Below, piece after piece: positions 12,646-24,150 of a stretch of DNA of 64,000 nucleotides. Position numbers and translations under genes: made by a program. The DNA lies in contig NW_025335641.1 in the NCBI RefSeq assembly GCF_004798865.1, positions 8,714,479 to 8,778,478 of the forward strand, given 5' to 3'. Source of the stretch: Varanus komodoensis (lineage: Eukaryota; Chordata; Lepidosauria; Squamata; Varanidae). The notes under the pieces are model-generated. The model ran no database searches. It was not told where the DNA came from and saw only the letters and a list, made by a program, of their open reading frames with translations. Each line of letters begins with the position of its first letter. Within the stretch, counting starts at the first letter, position 1.

Positions 12646-12920
12646 GATCACATTTTAAATTATATTATTTTAATGTATTATATACTATCCCATATTCCAA
12701 GGCAGTTTGCAATGAAATAAAGCTGAATGCCAATACAATAATAGCCATCAAAGCTACAATAAACTCACACAAGGAAGCATGGAAATGAATTGGACAATGT
12801 ATGTAAAAGACCTAAAGAAACATAATTTTCTTGTCCTGGTGCCTAAATGACAAAGAAGGCACCAGTTACACATTACTGGATAAGTAATTCCACATGTGGG
12901 ACAATATAACCAAAACACCT
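12646..12920 (-). repeat. L2-type LINE 3' end fragment, minus orientation
   Basis: The segment TACTATCCCATATTCCAAGGCAGTTTGCAATG and the following A-rich stretch with CAATAATAGCCATCAAAGC are a diverged reverse complement of the LINE end 'cannot be above x' family that closes with a proline/arginine-poor 3' UTR and AAATAAATAAA tail. Diverged and without coding content. Confidence 0.4.
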
Positions 12921-13289
12921 TTCTCTCTGGTGGCTATCCACTTGATGAAAGAAGCACATGGAGACAGGCATCTGCAGATGACCTCAGAACATGGCATGGA
13001 AACAAGCAATCATTTAAGTACCTGGCTTTAAGCCACTTGGAGTTATTTCCAAAACAATGGATTAGAGGCATCCATGTCCCATCAGGAGCTTTTCCTCTGC
13101 TGAGATCTTTCCATGCCATGATTTTCATCTGAACCTTTTATGGGTCATCTTTTGCTTATGGATCAAACATGTTCCTTCTAGTGCAAGGATTATGAATTAC
13201 CTGAAAAAGTGATTATATTTGGGACAATCACCTGAACAATTGTCAGGTAATTGTATTGTCAATACAATATATTTTGTATTGAGGAAATA

Positions 13290-13620
13290 ATTATTACTTA
13301 AGATATTTTTGGCCACCTTTCAGTGCAGAAGGCTTCCCAAAGCAGTGTAGCATGATAAAATGTATACTAAAATCCTATGCAGTATTAAAAATGATAAAAA
13401 CACAACAGAGACAGTAACATCACAATAAAAACAACAGCAGACTAAGGCCAGACTAAAATTACAAGGGCCTTACTAAAAGCCTTCAATGATAGGACCTGAT
13501 GGATCCCCACTGGAAACTTATTTCAGACATGTGAGGCCACTGAAGAAAAGGCCCCTTTTGTGTGGACACCCACCAAACTGCTCTTATGGGTGGGTAGATA
13601 AGAAGGACCTCTCTTAAACT
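13290..13620 (-). repeat. L2-type LINE 3' end fragment, minus orientation
   Basis: GGCCACCTTTCAGTGCAGAAGG, then A-rich sequence with ATTAAAAATGATAAAAACAC, then GCCTTACTAAAAGCCTTCAATGATAGG and GAAAAGGCCCCTTTTGTGTGG: this order is the reverse complement of the C-terminal coding end and 3' UTR of L2-type LINEs common in squamates. Old and truncated. Confidence 0.5.
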
Positions 13621-13720
13621 GCAGGCAGACAGATATACAAAGCAAATACCTCTTCCAGTTGTTACATGTCATGCTATTATGATTGCCAGACAGAATGTGT
13701 TTCTGTGATTATCCTGGGAA

Positions 13721-13930
13721 TCTATTTATTTATTCAAAGCAGCTTACATTGTTCTCCTCCTCCCACTCTCAATCTTATCCCCACAACAACCTTTGCGGTA
13801 GGTTGGGCTGAGAGTCTGTGACTGGCCCAAAATCACCCAGCTGACTCCATGGCTGAATGGGAACTAAAACCCAGATCGCCTGTATCTCTGGATGTCTTCT
13901 GTTCTCCCCTCTTTGCCAAAGGCCAAGCTA
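13721..13930 (-). repeat. tRNA-derived SINE (MIR/CORE-like), minus orientation
   Basis: A TTTATTTATT tail at the left is followed by CAAAGCAGCTTACATTGTTC, CCCCACAACAACCTTTGCGG, GACTGGCCCAAAATCACCCAGC and ACTAAAACCCAGATCGCC. Read on the minus strand this is a nearly full-length tRNA-derived SINE of the same family as 55236-55472. Confidence 0.75.
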
Positions 13931-16654
13931 AACCATTGCTCTAGAAACCAAGAAATATTGCCACAAAGAAAGCTATAAAATTGTTCTTGAGCAAATTCCT
14001 CCTCCTGTTCCTCATGACTGACTGAGCCCCATCCAAACCAGCAGAATAAGTTAGGCACAATCATATCATTTCCTGTTGCTGAATTGTATGGATCCTTTGC
14101 CGTATCATGCCAGTATTATGGTATGATTTTGATCTAACATGCCAGAGCTTGATCCCACAGCAACAAGAAGAGCCCAAGCTTAGCAGAAGTACAACAAAAG
14201 CAAAAACAAAACCCTCTGGGTTTATTGACTTCAGTGGGTGTTTATTTAGTGAGATGAAAATTCTATAACTTTGCTGCCAGCAAGGAGTCAGGATCTATGC
14301 CTGAGGGAATTTACAATCTAGGCTAAGCTGGATCCCTCGTTGATTCACCCCAAATCTGAGCTCATTTCCACTCATTCCCCACCCCTTCTGCTGATTTATT
14401 ATGGGCATCATCTCTTTGCCATTCCTAACTTCATCACTAACTTGGCTAACCTGGCACAAAGTAGAAATGCATCAACATAGGAAATAATTTAATAATCCAG
14501 GCCTTGTCCAACTGGCATAAATCAAGGCTAAAATTGCACTGTTAATTCTTCATGCTGAAAACTGTAGATTAAAGAAAACATTTCCTTTTTGTTATTAGAA
14601 AAGTGGAATTTTGGAAACTTGCAATAAATGTGTGTGCTTGTGTGCAAAATCTTATATCAACACACTTGTGATTTTCTGTCTAGTCTTGAATTGCATTCTC
14701 TCTTCTCCATGGCCAAACAGGAAGAGAAGGCTCAACCCATTTTTTTCTATCAGACATCATGAAATTCCAGCACCGTATCTTCCCCTGCCTCAGTCAAAGA
14801 CAAGTGAAAATGGCTTTTCATTTCCAGTGCTGTCCAATTCCAGAAGAAAAATGATCCCGCAATGCCCACTTTGAAGAGCACAAAACTGCCTCTGATAATG
14901 TATCCCACAATTTGTCTTCCATGTAATTACCCTGAAGTTGGTTCTGGTGTGTTGTGTTGCACAGCCTGCTGATGTAGGAGTGGCTTTTGAGTTATTTATA
15001 AACTTACATTAGAATTTACTCATCCATTCCACATTTCAGTCTCTCAGAAATCTTCAGCACCTTCAGTTTCATACATCTATCAGCACAATCTTGAAATAAA
15101 AAATTTAAATGGTAGCCTATCAAGTTAATGGACATGATCTGGACCAATTTATATGTGCACAGTCAAGTCTTTGGAGCCTGGAGCAAAATATTTATGAATC
15201 ATTCAGACATTTCCACATTCTGACCTATCACTTATTGCAAGATCTCTCCGAGGTAGCCTAGCCTCATAGTTTGCTTATGCGTGTGAGCAGAGGATGCTAA
15301 AGTTGTGAATGGTAATATAGGGGCAATATAAGGCGTTATTTTAATATTCCAGGGAAATGCATCAAAAAACTGAGCATTTGTCAGCTATTCACCTACATCG
15401 CTTGATGACTGAACATCAAGTGCTAACTTGCATGAGAGAGTAGGAGCAAATAAAAATTTTGTTTTGGCTCACAAAAAGGATAAGCCTGCTGTACTTAGAA
15501 CCCCAAATGTGAGAATGTGTTCCCTGAAATGTTTGCAAATGACTGAACCCATCCTCATATTCTGTCTGAACTTTTCCTGTTCTGTTTTCACAGTTTTTCA
15601 AATATGAGCAAACTTCGACACCGTCTTGCTTTTGTATATGGGGAACATTTGTTCATCATTGAAAATGCGCACAAATCTGGGGATTTTTGCAAACTGTTTA
15701 AGGTCTTTTCCTGGGCAATTTGCACACTTTTTTTTTTCTATTTGCACAAAATAAGCTGTGACCGCAAATGCTGAACTAAATCTGGGGTAGCAGGAGGGGT
15801 GAGCCATTGTCTGGAGAAACTTGCTGGATTCAAACAGTCACCATCCACTTGGTAAGCGCCTATTCTGCCCTTCTCTACATACCCATGTAAAACTGAAATT
15901 CAGGCAGATACCTGTCCATGAACAATTGCGTGCTCAAAAGTGGAAATCACAAGGTTGTCTATTGGGTTCTCCTACACATTGCCCAGAAGACTGGCCACAT
16001 GTTCCTTACCTTGATGCTCTAGGTATAGGCCACATTTTTGTCTGGACACACTTGTCTGGACAAGTGGGGATGGCAGAGTCAGATCAGGTGAACTGAGTAG
16101 ATAAAGAGAACTTGCATGCAGCTGCTCCTAAGGTTGTCAGAGAAAGCCTTAATGGACTCAAATTGTTTGGATCTTCATGAGTTTGACCTGCAGAGGACTG
16201 GTTTTCCTGTGTAGCATGAATTCTGCAAAATGGTGGGTCTTTTTAAACTTTCCGTAATTTTATGCTAATGTTATCTTAGAAAAATACAAAATATTAAAAT
16301 ACTAATACTAATATACAGCAATGATATTAATAAAATACCTACTGACCAAAATGTGCCTCCGCCCCATAGACTAAATACCCACACACATGGGGCATTTATG
16401 CATGTTTGGGACTGCATATTTGGGCAAACCCATTTCAGCAAAATCCAATGCTGTCAGTGGACAACAGAATGAAAATCCTGAAATCCCAAAGCATCAGTGG
16501 AATACAGTTGATAACGTTAGTATAGCCTTACTTGCTACTTTCCATTCAGAGGGGAGACTGGGAGGGGCCCATAAACTCCAGTACTGAAGGATACGTTGGG
16601 CACTGGAGCTGGGCTAGGGCAGATCTGTTGGAACAGCTCTTCAAGTATTCTGTG
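13931..16654. other. No gene recognised
   Basis: About 2.7 kb of mixed AT-rich DNA. Frames of 61-91 codons are scattered on both strands without family resemblance. No clear repeat, RNA gene or regulatory motif is seen. Confidence 0.4.
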
Positions 16655-16659
16655 ATGCA

Positions 16660-16830
16660 ACAGTGATTTTATTCATTTATTTATTAAAAAATTTCTATGC
16701 CGCCCCATTTGCCGAAGCCTTGGGGCGGCTTGCAAAACATCAGTTAAAATATAAAACACTAAAAATATAAAACACATTAACATTATAAAATAAGTCGCCC
16801 TGGCCGAAGAATTACATAATGTGATGTGAC
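16660..16830 (-). repeat. L2-type LINE 3' tail, minus orientation
   Basis: ATTCATTTATTTATTAAAAAATTTCTATGCCGCCCCATTTGCC and GCCTTGGGGCGGCTTGC form the well-known reversed LINE tail ('gagccgccc...ggggcggcatagaaat...aataaataaa' in sense). The same tail occurs in sense at 34416-34490 and reversed at 59385-59475. Confidence 0.7.
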
Positions 16831-17584
16831 ATAAACATATAAAGCTTCAGGTTGTCATCATGCAACACACAACCTGAGTCAAGAAAACTAATGAAACTAC
16901 AATGCTATGTTCATGAAAAGGCATGAGATCTCCCAAAGGGTATAAGTTGCCAAGATGCAAGACCAATTGGAGTGATCTGTTGGACTGTTGTAGACAGGAA
17001 AGGCGCTTCCCATAAAAATTTCTAAAAAACTCATTTAGGAAAAAAAGTGAAGAAACTGTATAGAAAGGGAGTGGGTGCTGCATTTTAACTTCACCCTTCC
17101 AAAGACAATCTTTTTGGTGCACATGTTTGTATACTGTCATAGACATTTCATCCAAAGGAAGAGTAAACTGGACAGAAGGCCATTTGAGAGACCTACATCC
17201 CCAACCAGAAAACTTCTGTGAGGTTGCAGATTTTCATTGTCTGCCTGAGATTACCTGTGACTGCTAACAATAACAGGAGACCCCAGCACTGTTCCTTTAA
17301 ACAGAGAAACCAGAATGCTGAAAGGATAGGAAGGTAAGGGAAAGGCTGAGAGAGCAGAATGTTCTAGACATACAGAAAATGGCAAATGAGCAGATAAACT
17401 GAGTGAGACAATCAGCCATGGTCCAGTACATTGAATTCATCCGTGCTCTTTCTATCTGTTGTGCAAGAGGTACACCAGTAGCCAGTGAGGTAGCTGCAGA
17501 TAAAAATCACTGGTTGCTGCTACAAGGAATTCCAGCAGCAAAGAAAAGCCTGTTCTTATCAGTAATTATTCTGTAGTAGTAGAA
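16831..17584. other. No feature recognised
   Basis: About 750 bp with a 102-codon minus-strand frame (16847-17155) that shows no recognisable domain. Nothing else seen. Confidence 0.4.
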
Positions 17585-17717
17585 CAGGGGTTGTCAACTT
17601 GTGTTCCTGCAATGTTTGGCCAATGGTTCACATCATCTCTCAGCATTGACATTGCTGGCTGGGACTGATGGGGGTGGTAGGGTAGAATATCTGGAGGGCC
17701 ACAAGTTCCCCTCCCCA
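17585..17717. repeat. hAT-type MITE (palindromic)
   Basis: Begins CAGGGGTTGTCAACTTGTG and ends TCTGGAGGGCCACAAGTTCCCC, with CATTGCTGGCTGGGACTGATGG in the middle. The two ends are imperfect inverted repeats and the CAGGGG terminus is typical of hAT-superfamily non-autonomous elements. Related copies lie at 29190, 56719 and (diverged) 58309. A target duplication could not be fixed with confidence. Confidence 0.7.
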
Positions 17718-17877
17718 TCAGTAGGGAAGGGGATCTCAGCTGATTGGCTAACTGCTCCCAGAGGGGCATTGGCTGCTGATGTCTGGTGGTGCTCCCAGAC
17801 AATTAGCAGCCAGCACTTGTTCCCTGCTGACTGAGTCTCTTGTATTTACACTGACACTGCAATGGCAGCTGCACCAG

Positions 17878-17906
17878 AACGAATGAATGAATGAATGAAT
17901 GAATGA

Positions 17907-17963
<57 letters not shown>

Positions 17964-17977
17964 TACATATATGGGAC
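17878..17977. repeat. Compound (GAAT)n-(AC)n microsatellite
   Basis: About seven GAAT/AATG units are followed by ATATATA, about 22 CA units and a short CATA run. The apparent open frames here (poly-Val-Cys on the minus strand) are simple-repeat artefacts. Confidence 0.95.
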
Positions 17978-17999
17978 CCAGAAGGTAGTTTGTAGCCCT

Positions 18000-19189
18000 G
18001 ACGTTTGAGCGTGCTTCCCATTCCCTACATTTTTCATGCTTATGGTCCATAAAATAAAGTCAAATGCATATTACTTCATTTTAAAGCAATGCATCCATAA
18101 AATACGGTCTGACAGTTGGGAAGCCCTCCGGCAGCCTTTATGATGTATGTGCACCTGAACGTATAAATTCTTCTAAGTGACACGAGATTGAGAAGCTGAG
18201 CCTTCCAATGTCATTGCAGCAGGCTGCTCAGTCCAGTGCTCTCTGCCCATGTTCTGTATAAGCCTTTTTCACACCGAGATGTACCCAATGCATGGCCTGA
18301 AGCATTGCAGATGGGAGAAGCAAGGAGGCTGGGCCAGCACTTGCACAGGGCAGAAGCCATTAGGTCCAACCTGCTCTGTCTCCACCCTGCTTCTCATCCC
18401 ATCAGTTTTTAGCTACCCAAGACCAATTTGTGACTTCAGAAGGGCAATTGTAACTTTCCTTGTTTAAAGTTTCTTGTTCAGACTTGAAACCACTTGATAA
18501 TAAAGAAGCCATTCTTTATGTTTTCCTTCTTCTTTTGATTCTTGCCAAAGCTTGATTCATCCTTGTGGATCAATCAGGTCCCCAAATATTATAGGATCAT
18601 TATTTTTCCTTAAGTATTTTGCATGGTATCCTTCTATTGGAGACATCAAAGAAGACACTGGAGGAGTGATTCTCCTTCTTATGGAATAACAATTTTTTAA
18701 TTAAACCTTTTCTAAGTACTTGGCTATTGTTTGGTGTCAAAGTTTTTTTCAATTACAACAGTCTTTCTTTAAAATTAAAAATCCAATCTGTAATCCAAAC
18801 CAAGCTGTCTGAACATTAATATAGCTTGAGGTTTGGAACTGTGAGACCACATCTCCCTTTTTTTCATCCTGTAGAACTTTAAATCCTATCTTGTTTTTTT
18901 TTTTTTCTGTTCCAAACAAAAACATTCAATTGCTGCTGCCAGTCTTGAAGAATTTTTCCCTGCATAGAAATTGGTAACATCTGGAATAAGAAATTCAATT
19001 TAGGTATTTTTTTTATAATTCAACTTAGGTAAACATTCTTATAATCATTTCTATAATGGAATTTTTTCCTAAGCATGACACATTTCACTTAGACCATTTT
19101 TTGTAAGTCATTTCATCCTGAATTTCAAGATCTTTCCAATCTTGTGTTTGGTTTACTTCAAACATTGAGATTTTTTTCAAGAATTCATA
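18000..19189. other. No feature recognised
   Basis: About 1.2 kb, T-rich in its second half with several poly-T runs (for example near 18893-18906). No exon or recognisable repeat. Confidence 0.4.
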
Positions 19190-19445
19190 TTCACATACAT
19201 CCGTGTGCTTCATTTCTCATTTGTGTTCACTTTTGTATGTGATATTGTTGAATGTACATATTTCTGCAAGCAATTTTACTAAGATATTTACATAAAAATA
19301 TTCAGTTTTCAGTGTGATTCTCCCCTAATGTATGGATTTTGTACACTTTTTAGATTTGAAGCACTCCCTTGCAAATTTGGAGTATGGAGAATTTGGTGGA
19401 TAGTTGAATGCTTCAGTTGATGTACTGATTTCAGCTCAATCCATA
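19190..19445 (+). repeat. Unclassified AT-rich interspersed repeat, copy 1
   Basis: The words TTTGTACACTTTTTAG, CTTGCAAATTTGG and TTCAGTTGATGTACTGATTTC recur in the same order, reverse-complemented, at about 40990-41400. Two dispersed copies in opposite orientation suggest a mobile family, but I cannot name it. It is noncoding. Confidence 0.4.
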
Positions 19446-20224
19446 AAACACTTCCACATTAAAAGATGAACATTAAAAGGCGAACTGAATGCATGTCTTT
19501 TCCATCTCTTCTAGAAAGAATTAGTAGCAAGTTTGAAAGAATAGCCTGGCTGTCTAATCTGTATTGCATCGCCATTTTTTATATGCGACATTTTGTCCAG
19601 GTAAATCTTGCTCTGCCAATCTCCATTGAACCTGTGCAAAAAGTGGTTCCGTAGACTGTTTAATGTCTAGAAACTACTGTATTCTTCTTTTCAATGTGTA
19701 GCAGTCTCCTGTAGGAATCCAAAGTGCAACCACTCTGTGCTTGCAATATGCCTACCAAATGTAGTAAGCAATTGCTGGATTGAGATATATTTTTGGTTAG
19801 TGTTCTTCAGGAAAAGCTGACAGGTCATCCATCTGCAAATTCACATACTTGCTGCAAAGTTTTTACAGCAACCATTTCCCATTGAATCTTGAAGTTTTCT
19901 CTCTCTCTCTGCCAAAAGCTAAATTAACTTGGACTACTTCAAGCTGATTCAACAGTATGAAGATAATGTAGTCCTTGCTTTAATTTTTAGGATTACTGGG
20001 TTTTCATTCTTGTGAAGTGTACTTGAAAATAATGTTCTACATTTACTTGGTTTCTGGTTCTGGCTTTCCTCAAGCCAGAACCAGACGTTGTAGGAGCTGC
20101 TGCTCTGTAACAGCAATTCCCTATCATCTCTTCCCTGCTATCAAAGTCTAACGTCTAGTCTAACGACAAAACCTCTTTCTTGGCTGTCACTTGCCTGTTC
20201 TATCTATTTGATCTAAACTCTTCC

Positions 20225-20485
20225 TTTCCACCAGAAAATAGTGTCCAAGGAAATTAAGAATAATAAAACATTAAAAAAGCTACACTGTAGATACTAATAT
20301 TGATGATGATGATGATGATAGTAAATACATCAAAAACACACATATAAAAACACACCAAAAGTTATGAAAGAAAAACAGCAGCCAAACCAACAGGGCATTT
20401 TATGAAAACCTGCTTGAGTAAAAACACCTTTGCCTACCAGCAGAAATAATACACATTACTGAGGGAGGAAAGGACAAGAATAAAG
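20225..20485 (-). repeat. Possible L2-type LINE 3' end fragment, minus orientation
   Basis: A-rich sequence with AATAAAACATTAAAAAAGC, a (GATGAT)n run at about 20302-20320, and then CAACAGGGCATTTTATGAAAACC and AAAAACACCTTTGCCTACC resembles the reversed 3' UTR and C-terminal end seen at 13290 and 54115. Diverged. Confidence 0.4.
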
Positions 20486-20705
20486 TACATTGCTTGGCAT
20501 TTGGCAGAAGCTAGATGGTCCTGGTACCATCTAATCTTGGCCCAAGATGGTTACAAGGGATGTGAAAATCAGCAATTCTCAATCTCTTTGAAGTTCTCTG
20601 AATTTTATCTTGGAGCTTGTTCCAACTTTAGTCTAGATCAAAATACAAAATTTGTTTTGTTTTCTTTTTGCACAAACATCCATGCATAATTATGGTGATT
20701 TTAAT

Positions 20706-20706
<1 letters not shown>

Positions 20707-20739
<33 letters not shown>
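20707..20739. repeat. (AC)n microsatellite
   Basis: An uninterrupted CA dinucleotide run of about 16 units. Confidence 0.95.
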
Positions 20740-20740
<1 letters not shown>

Positions 20741-21450
20741 TATGCAGATAATGTACACCTCTTTCTCCCATTGACTAAAGCTGGTGTGTGCACATTTTTT
20801 CAAAAGGGCCCATTTCTTCATTTTCAAATGTATACACGCTGTTGGACTCTTTCGATGTGTGTGCATGAATGAGAATCACACTGCGAGCTTGAAAATGACT
20901 AGATGATGTTTGAGTTGGTGTTTAGTGTAGTCGGCACAAACTTGGCAAATCCTGATCAAAAACCAGCTGAAACAAGTTCCTCTTACACTCCTTATGGATA
21001 ATTGCATATTTAGATCACCTCCACTCTTAGGCTAAATGTGTGGAAAATCTGTGTGGGAATGGGACCCTTCTGATTGCTCTGCCTCAATGTTGCCTGCACA
21101 GCTGGTTGTGCTCCCTGATGTACAGATGTGCAGTGGAAATTCTGTAAAGGGGTACCAGGATGTATACAAGCACCTTATGTATTGAGGCGCTTAGGAACGC
21201 TACATGAACAAGAGTAAGGATTTCAGGGAGAAAAGTGGAGATGTGTGTGCAGAGATGCACATTTGTGGACGTCATGCCAAATGATGTATATTAAAGATGC
21301 AGGGTTAGTTGTATGGTTTTGCTCCCCCTTCTACCACAAATTTAGCCTCTCTGCAGAATGGAGTTGCTTTGCTGCTTTGCTATTCTACAACTTTAGGTCA
21401 TGGTATAACCGCATTTTGAGCAGTATCCAATGGAATGCAGTACCAATGTT
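20740..21450. other. No feature recognised
   Basis: About 700 bp with short frames only. The right end runs into a LINE tail at about 21455, so the last few hundred bases may be undetected LINE 3' UTR. Confidence 0.35.
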
Positions 21451-21454
21451 GTGA

Positions 21455-21520
21455 ACTGCCCAGAGACCTTTATGGATAATGGGGTGGCAAACTAGTCCAA
21501 ATGAATGAATGAATGAATGA
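21455..21520 (+). repeat. L2-type LINE 3' tail, plus orientation
   Basis: GTGAACTGCCCAGAGACC, GATAATGGGGTGGC and the terminal (AATG)n run match the sense 3' end of an L2-type squamate LINE ('gaaccgcccagag...ggggcgg...aataaataaa'). Only the tail is recognisable. Confidence 0.55.
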
Positions 21521-21917
21521 AGCTAAGGGTGTTGCACTGGGATTAGTTTACGCTAGTGCAATGTCATTAGCAAAAGCACTGTGGCGTCATGGGATATCAC
21601 CATATGTAGTTACGCAACAAGAAAGACAAAACCTGGTCAGAAGTGCCCCTTAAAAAACAATCTAAAAATATTGTATTGTGAACTGGTTTGGCTGTATAGA
21701 TACATAAATAATTATAATAATGATGTACATCTTTTCAAGAAAGCAGGCACATTAATAAAATAACAATGATAGAACATTTAGAATTTTCGTTTTACTCATA
21801 ATTTTAATAGCATTATTATAAAATCATTACAAGCATAAAACACATACAATCAATTTCCTACATGTATTAGATGCTAATCTTATAATAAGCCAAAAAGTAA
21901 ACGCTTGTCTTCAATGG

Positions 21918-22047
21918 TGCAATTTTATGCATGTTTAGACAGGAAAACATCTTACAACTTCCAGCATTTGCCAGCCAGCCATGCTGGTTTGCGAATGTCC
22001 AGAGCTGTAGGACCTTTCTGTCTAAACGTGCATAGGATTGCACCCTA
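21918..22047. repeat. Complete palindromic MITE (CATAGGATTGCACCCT family)
   Basis: The left end GGTGCAATTTTATGCATG TTTAGACAGG is mirrored by the right end CTGTCTAAACGTGCATAGG ATTGCACC, and the inner words CTTACAACTTCCAGCAT and GAGCTGTAGGACC also pair. The element is about 130 bp with terminal inverted repeats of roughly 30 bp and a palindromic core around GCCAGCCATGCTGG. Half copies lie at 8963, 32815 and 49838. It encodes nothing; I cannot assign a superfamily because a target duplication is not evident. Confidence 0.75.
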
Positions 22048-23984
22048 AATTTCCTTGGAGAGATATTTTATAATGCGGAATATAAGAAAATCCACACAGC
22101 AGTCCTAAAATCTGTGCAAGCAGAAGGGCTATATTACAGCTTGGTGGAAGCCCTACTATGCTGGTGGAATGTCAGACATGGCCACAGAGACAGTGTTCTT
22201 TGGAAAATTCCCCCATCAGTTTTTGGTCCTTCCTCTCAGGAACCTCTATCCACTGCCCCTTACAAGGGTTATAACAAGTGAGTAACTCTTTTGCATCTGT
22301 CCTGCCTATGGACAAATATCTCAGTTTTATGTTATGCATGGTCTGGGTAGCCCCTTTAAACTTGGGCGAGCTGGCCTTTGGAAGAGAAAAACAATGCTCT
22401 TTGAAGCAGATCCAGATCATCCTTTGGCTCTGGTGATGATTATGTGTATATGCCTAGTACTCCGAAGGAATCTGTTTTGATAAATTACATCCTTCCTTTC
22501 TCCTCAGCTTTTGTCAGGACCCCAGGCCTTTCCAGATCGCCATGTGCAGCTGATGTTGTGCTAATTAGCCCTAGTGGGCTGTGTCAGTTGAACTTATGGC
22601 TGGATGAATGCAAGGAAGGGAACATCTTCTGGATGAGTCATTTCTGACTTCACATTCATTTTGATACAGTTTACAGGCTAAAGTTATCTCCGGCAGCAGC
22701 TTTTCCTGTTCGGCACTGTTCGATGGAGCAAGACATCCTTAGAACATGAGAAGCTATACCTAATTGTGCCTGATATTGTAAGAGTGATGGCAAATTATTA
22801 TTGCAGTGAACTACAACATTAAGCTTTGAAGCACATGGAATATGGCTATAAATATTTTAGAGGAATGTAGCAGTGGTGATAGTTTATTGAGAGTGGAGCA
22901 AGGAATGTTGGGGGTAGGGAAAGAGAGGGGAAACTCTGATAATAAGAATGAATTGACCTACCCTATCTTTCAAGGGTTTTCTGCTGACAAAGCCAGTAGT
23001 GAAAGATTCCTGTTATTTCAAAATGGAGAAAGAAAACAAGCTGCTCTCATCCCTGTGGTATCCCATAATCTGTCTCCTGCAAACTAGACTGAGCAAGATG
23101 GAGTCTGATAGTTGAGGGGAATACTTGAAAGTAATTAGCTGGCTAGGTGGCTCTAGAGAAGGCAGTCCTCTTTTTGAAGGGCAGTCAGAGCATAGCCCTA
23201 TAGGTGGTACAAGGTGTCCTGTCACCCAGAGCAAGAGGATGTGACCAGCATTTTTCCCATTGGTACCACCACCTGTGCTCCCCTTTATTGTCCGCACCTG
23301 GATTGCTGACCCCACAAGCAAGAGATCAGGTGGCTAACCTCTCTGGAGCCTGGAACCTAAAGATCTGCCAGAGGAGCTCTCTGGAACGCCACAGTGGGTG
23401 ACTGGGGCAGTTGGTGGCAGTGCCCCTGAGACCTCCAAGGAGGGGACAGAGTCCACTGACTCTCCTGATCCTCCACCTGATGGGAATGCTGGCCAGACAG
23501 TCACCTATTTGAAGAGCCACCCAGTCCAAGTCCAGTTTTAAGACCCAGCGTAGAAGGCTAAAGCCTTGATCTTGTCCTCCACCTGTTCATAACTGGTCAA
23601 CAACTGATTGAGAAGGCACCCAAATCTTCTCCCTTTATGGTGAGAAGTAATGCATTTCTCCTTAAATTATATTTCTGTGTCCTCTTTCTTGGTGATGCAT
23701 CTCCTCTTTTTCACTAATGTATATGCAGTTATCCTCATTGTCATCTGGCTCCGATGTAACTGGAAAATAAAGTGATGGACAGGACCTGATATAGTCACCA
23801 GCTAAGTACTAGCTGAGAATGAGAAGAAAGTGTTCTGTTTCACCTCTGATCAGAAAGAGCGAGTGTTGCTTAGGAACCAGCCAGTGCTTCTGCTTCCTGT
23901 ATCACCCTTGTAGTATCTTCTTGAATTGTACATCCCAAATTAAATGATGAAGAATCAAATGATTAAATTATTATTGGCCCAAGG
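22048..23984. other. No gene recognised
   Basis: About 1.9 kb without a supported exon or clear repeat. Frames of 65-102 codons around 23013-23529 overlap on both strands and show no family resemblance. Confidence 0.4.
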
Positions 23985-24150
23985 GTCAACCATGTTCAAC
24001 GTTGTGTTCACACAGTGGCCAAGCATCGTCTAGAGAAAACCCACACTCAGGACATGGATGAAAGAGGACCCATGTTCTCCAGGACTGGGTGTGCGAGTAC
24101 TTCAGCATACTGCTTCCAATACTGGAGGCAGTATGTAGTCCTCAGAACTA
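23985..24150 (-). mobile_element. CR1/L3-type LINE 3' end, minus orientation
   Basis: GTTGTGTTCACACAGTGGCCAAGC, ATACTGGAGGCAGTATGTAG and CAGAACTAGTAGTCACTGATAGCC on the plus strand are the reverse complement of the LINE 3' region that reads 'ggctactagtcctgatggc...ctgcctccagtatcagaggcagtat' in sense. A 5'-truncated stub. Confidence 0.7.

Noticed and set aside
17748-18050. Val/Cys-repeat peptide on the minus strand
   Set aside because: Direct translation of the (AC)n microsatellite.
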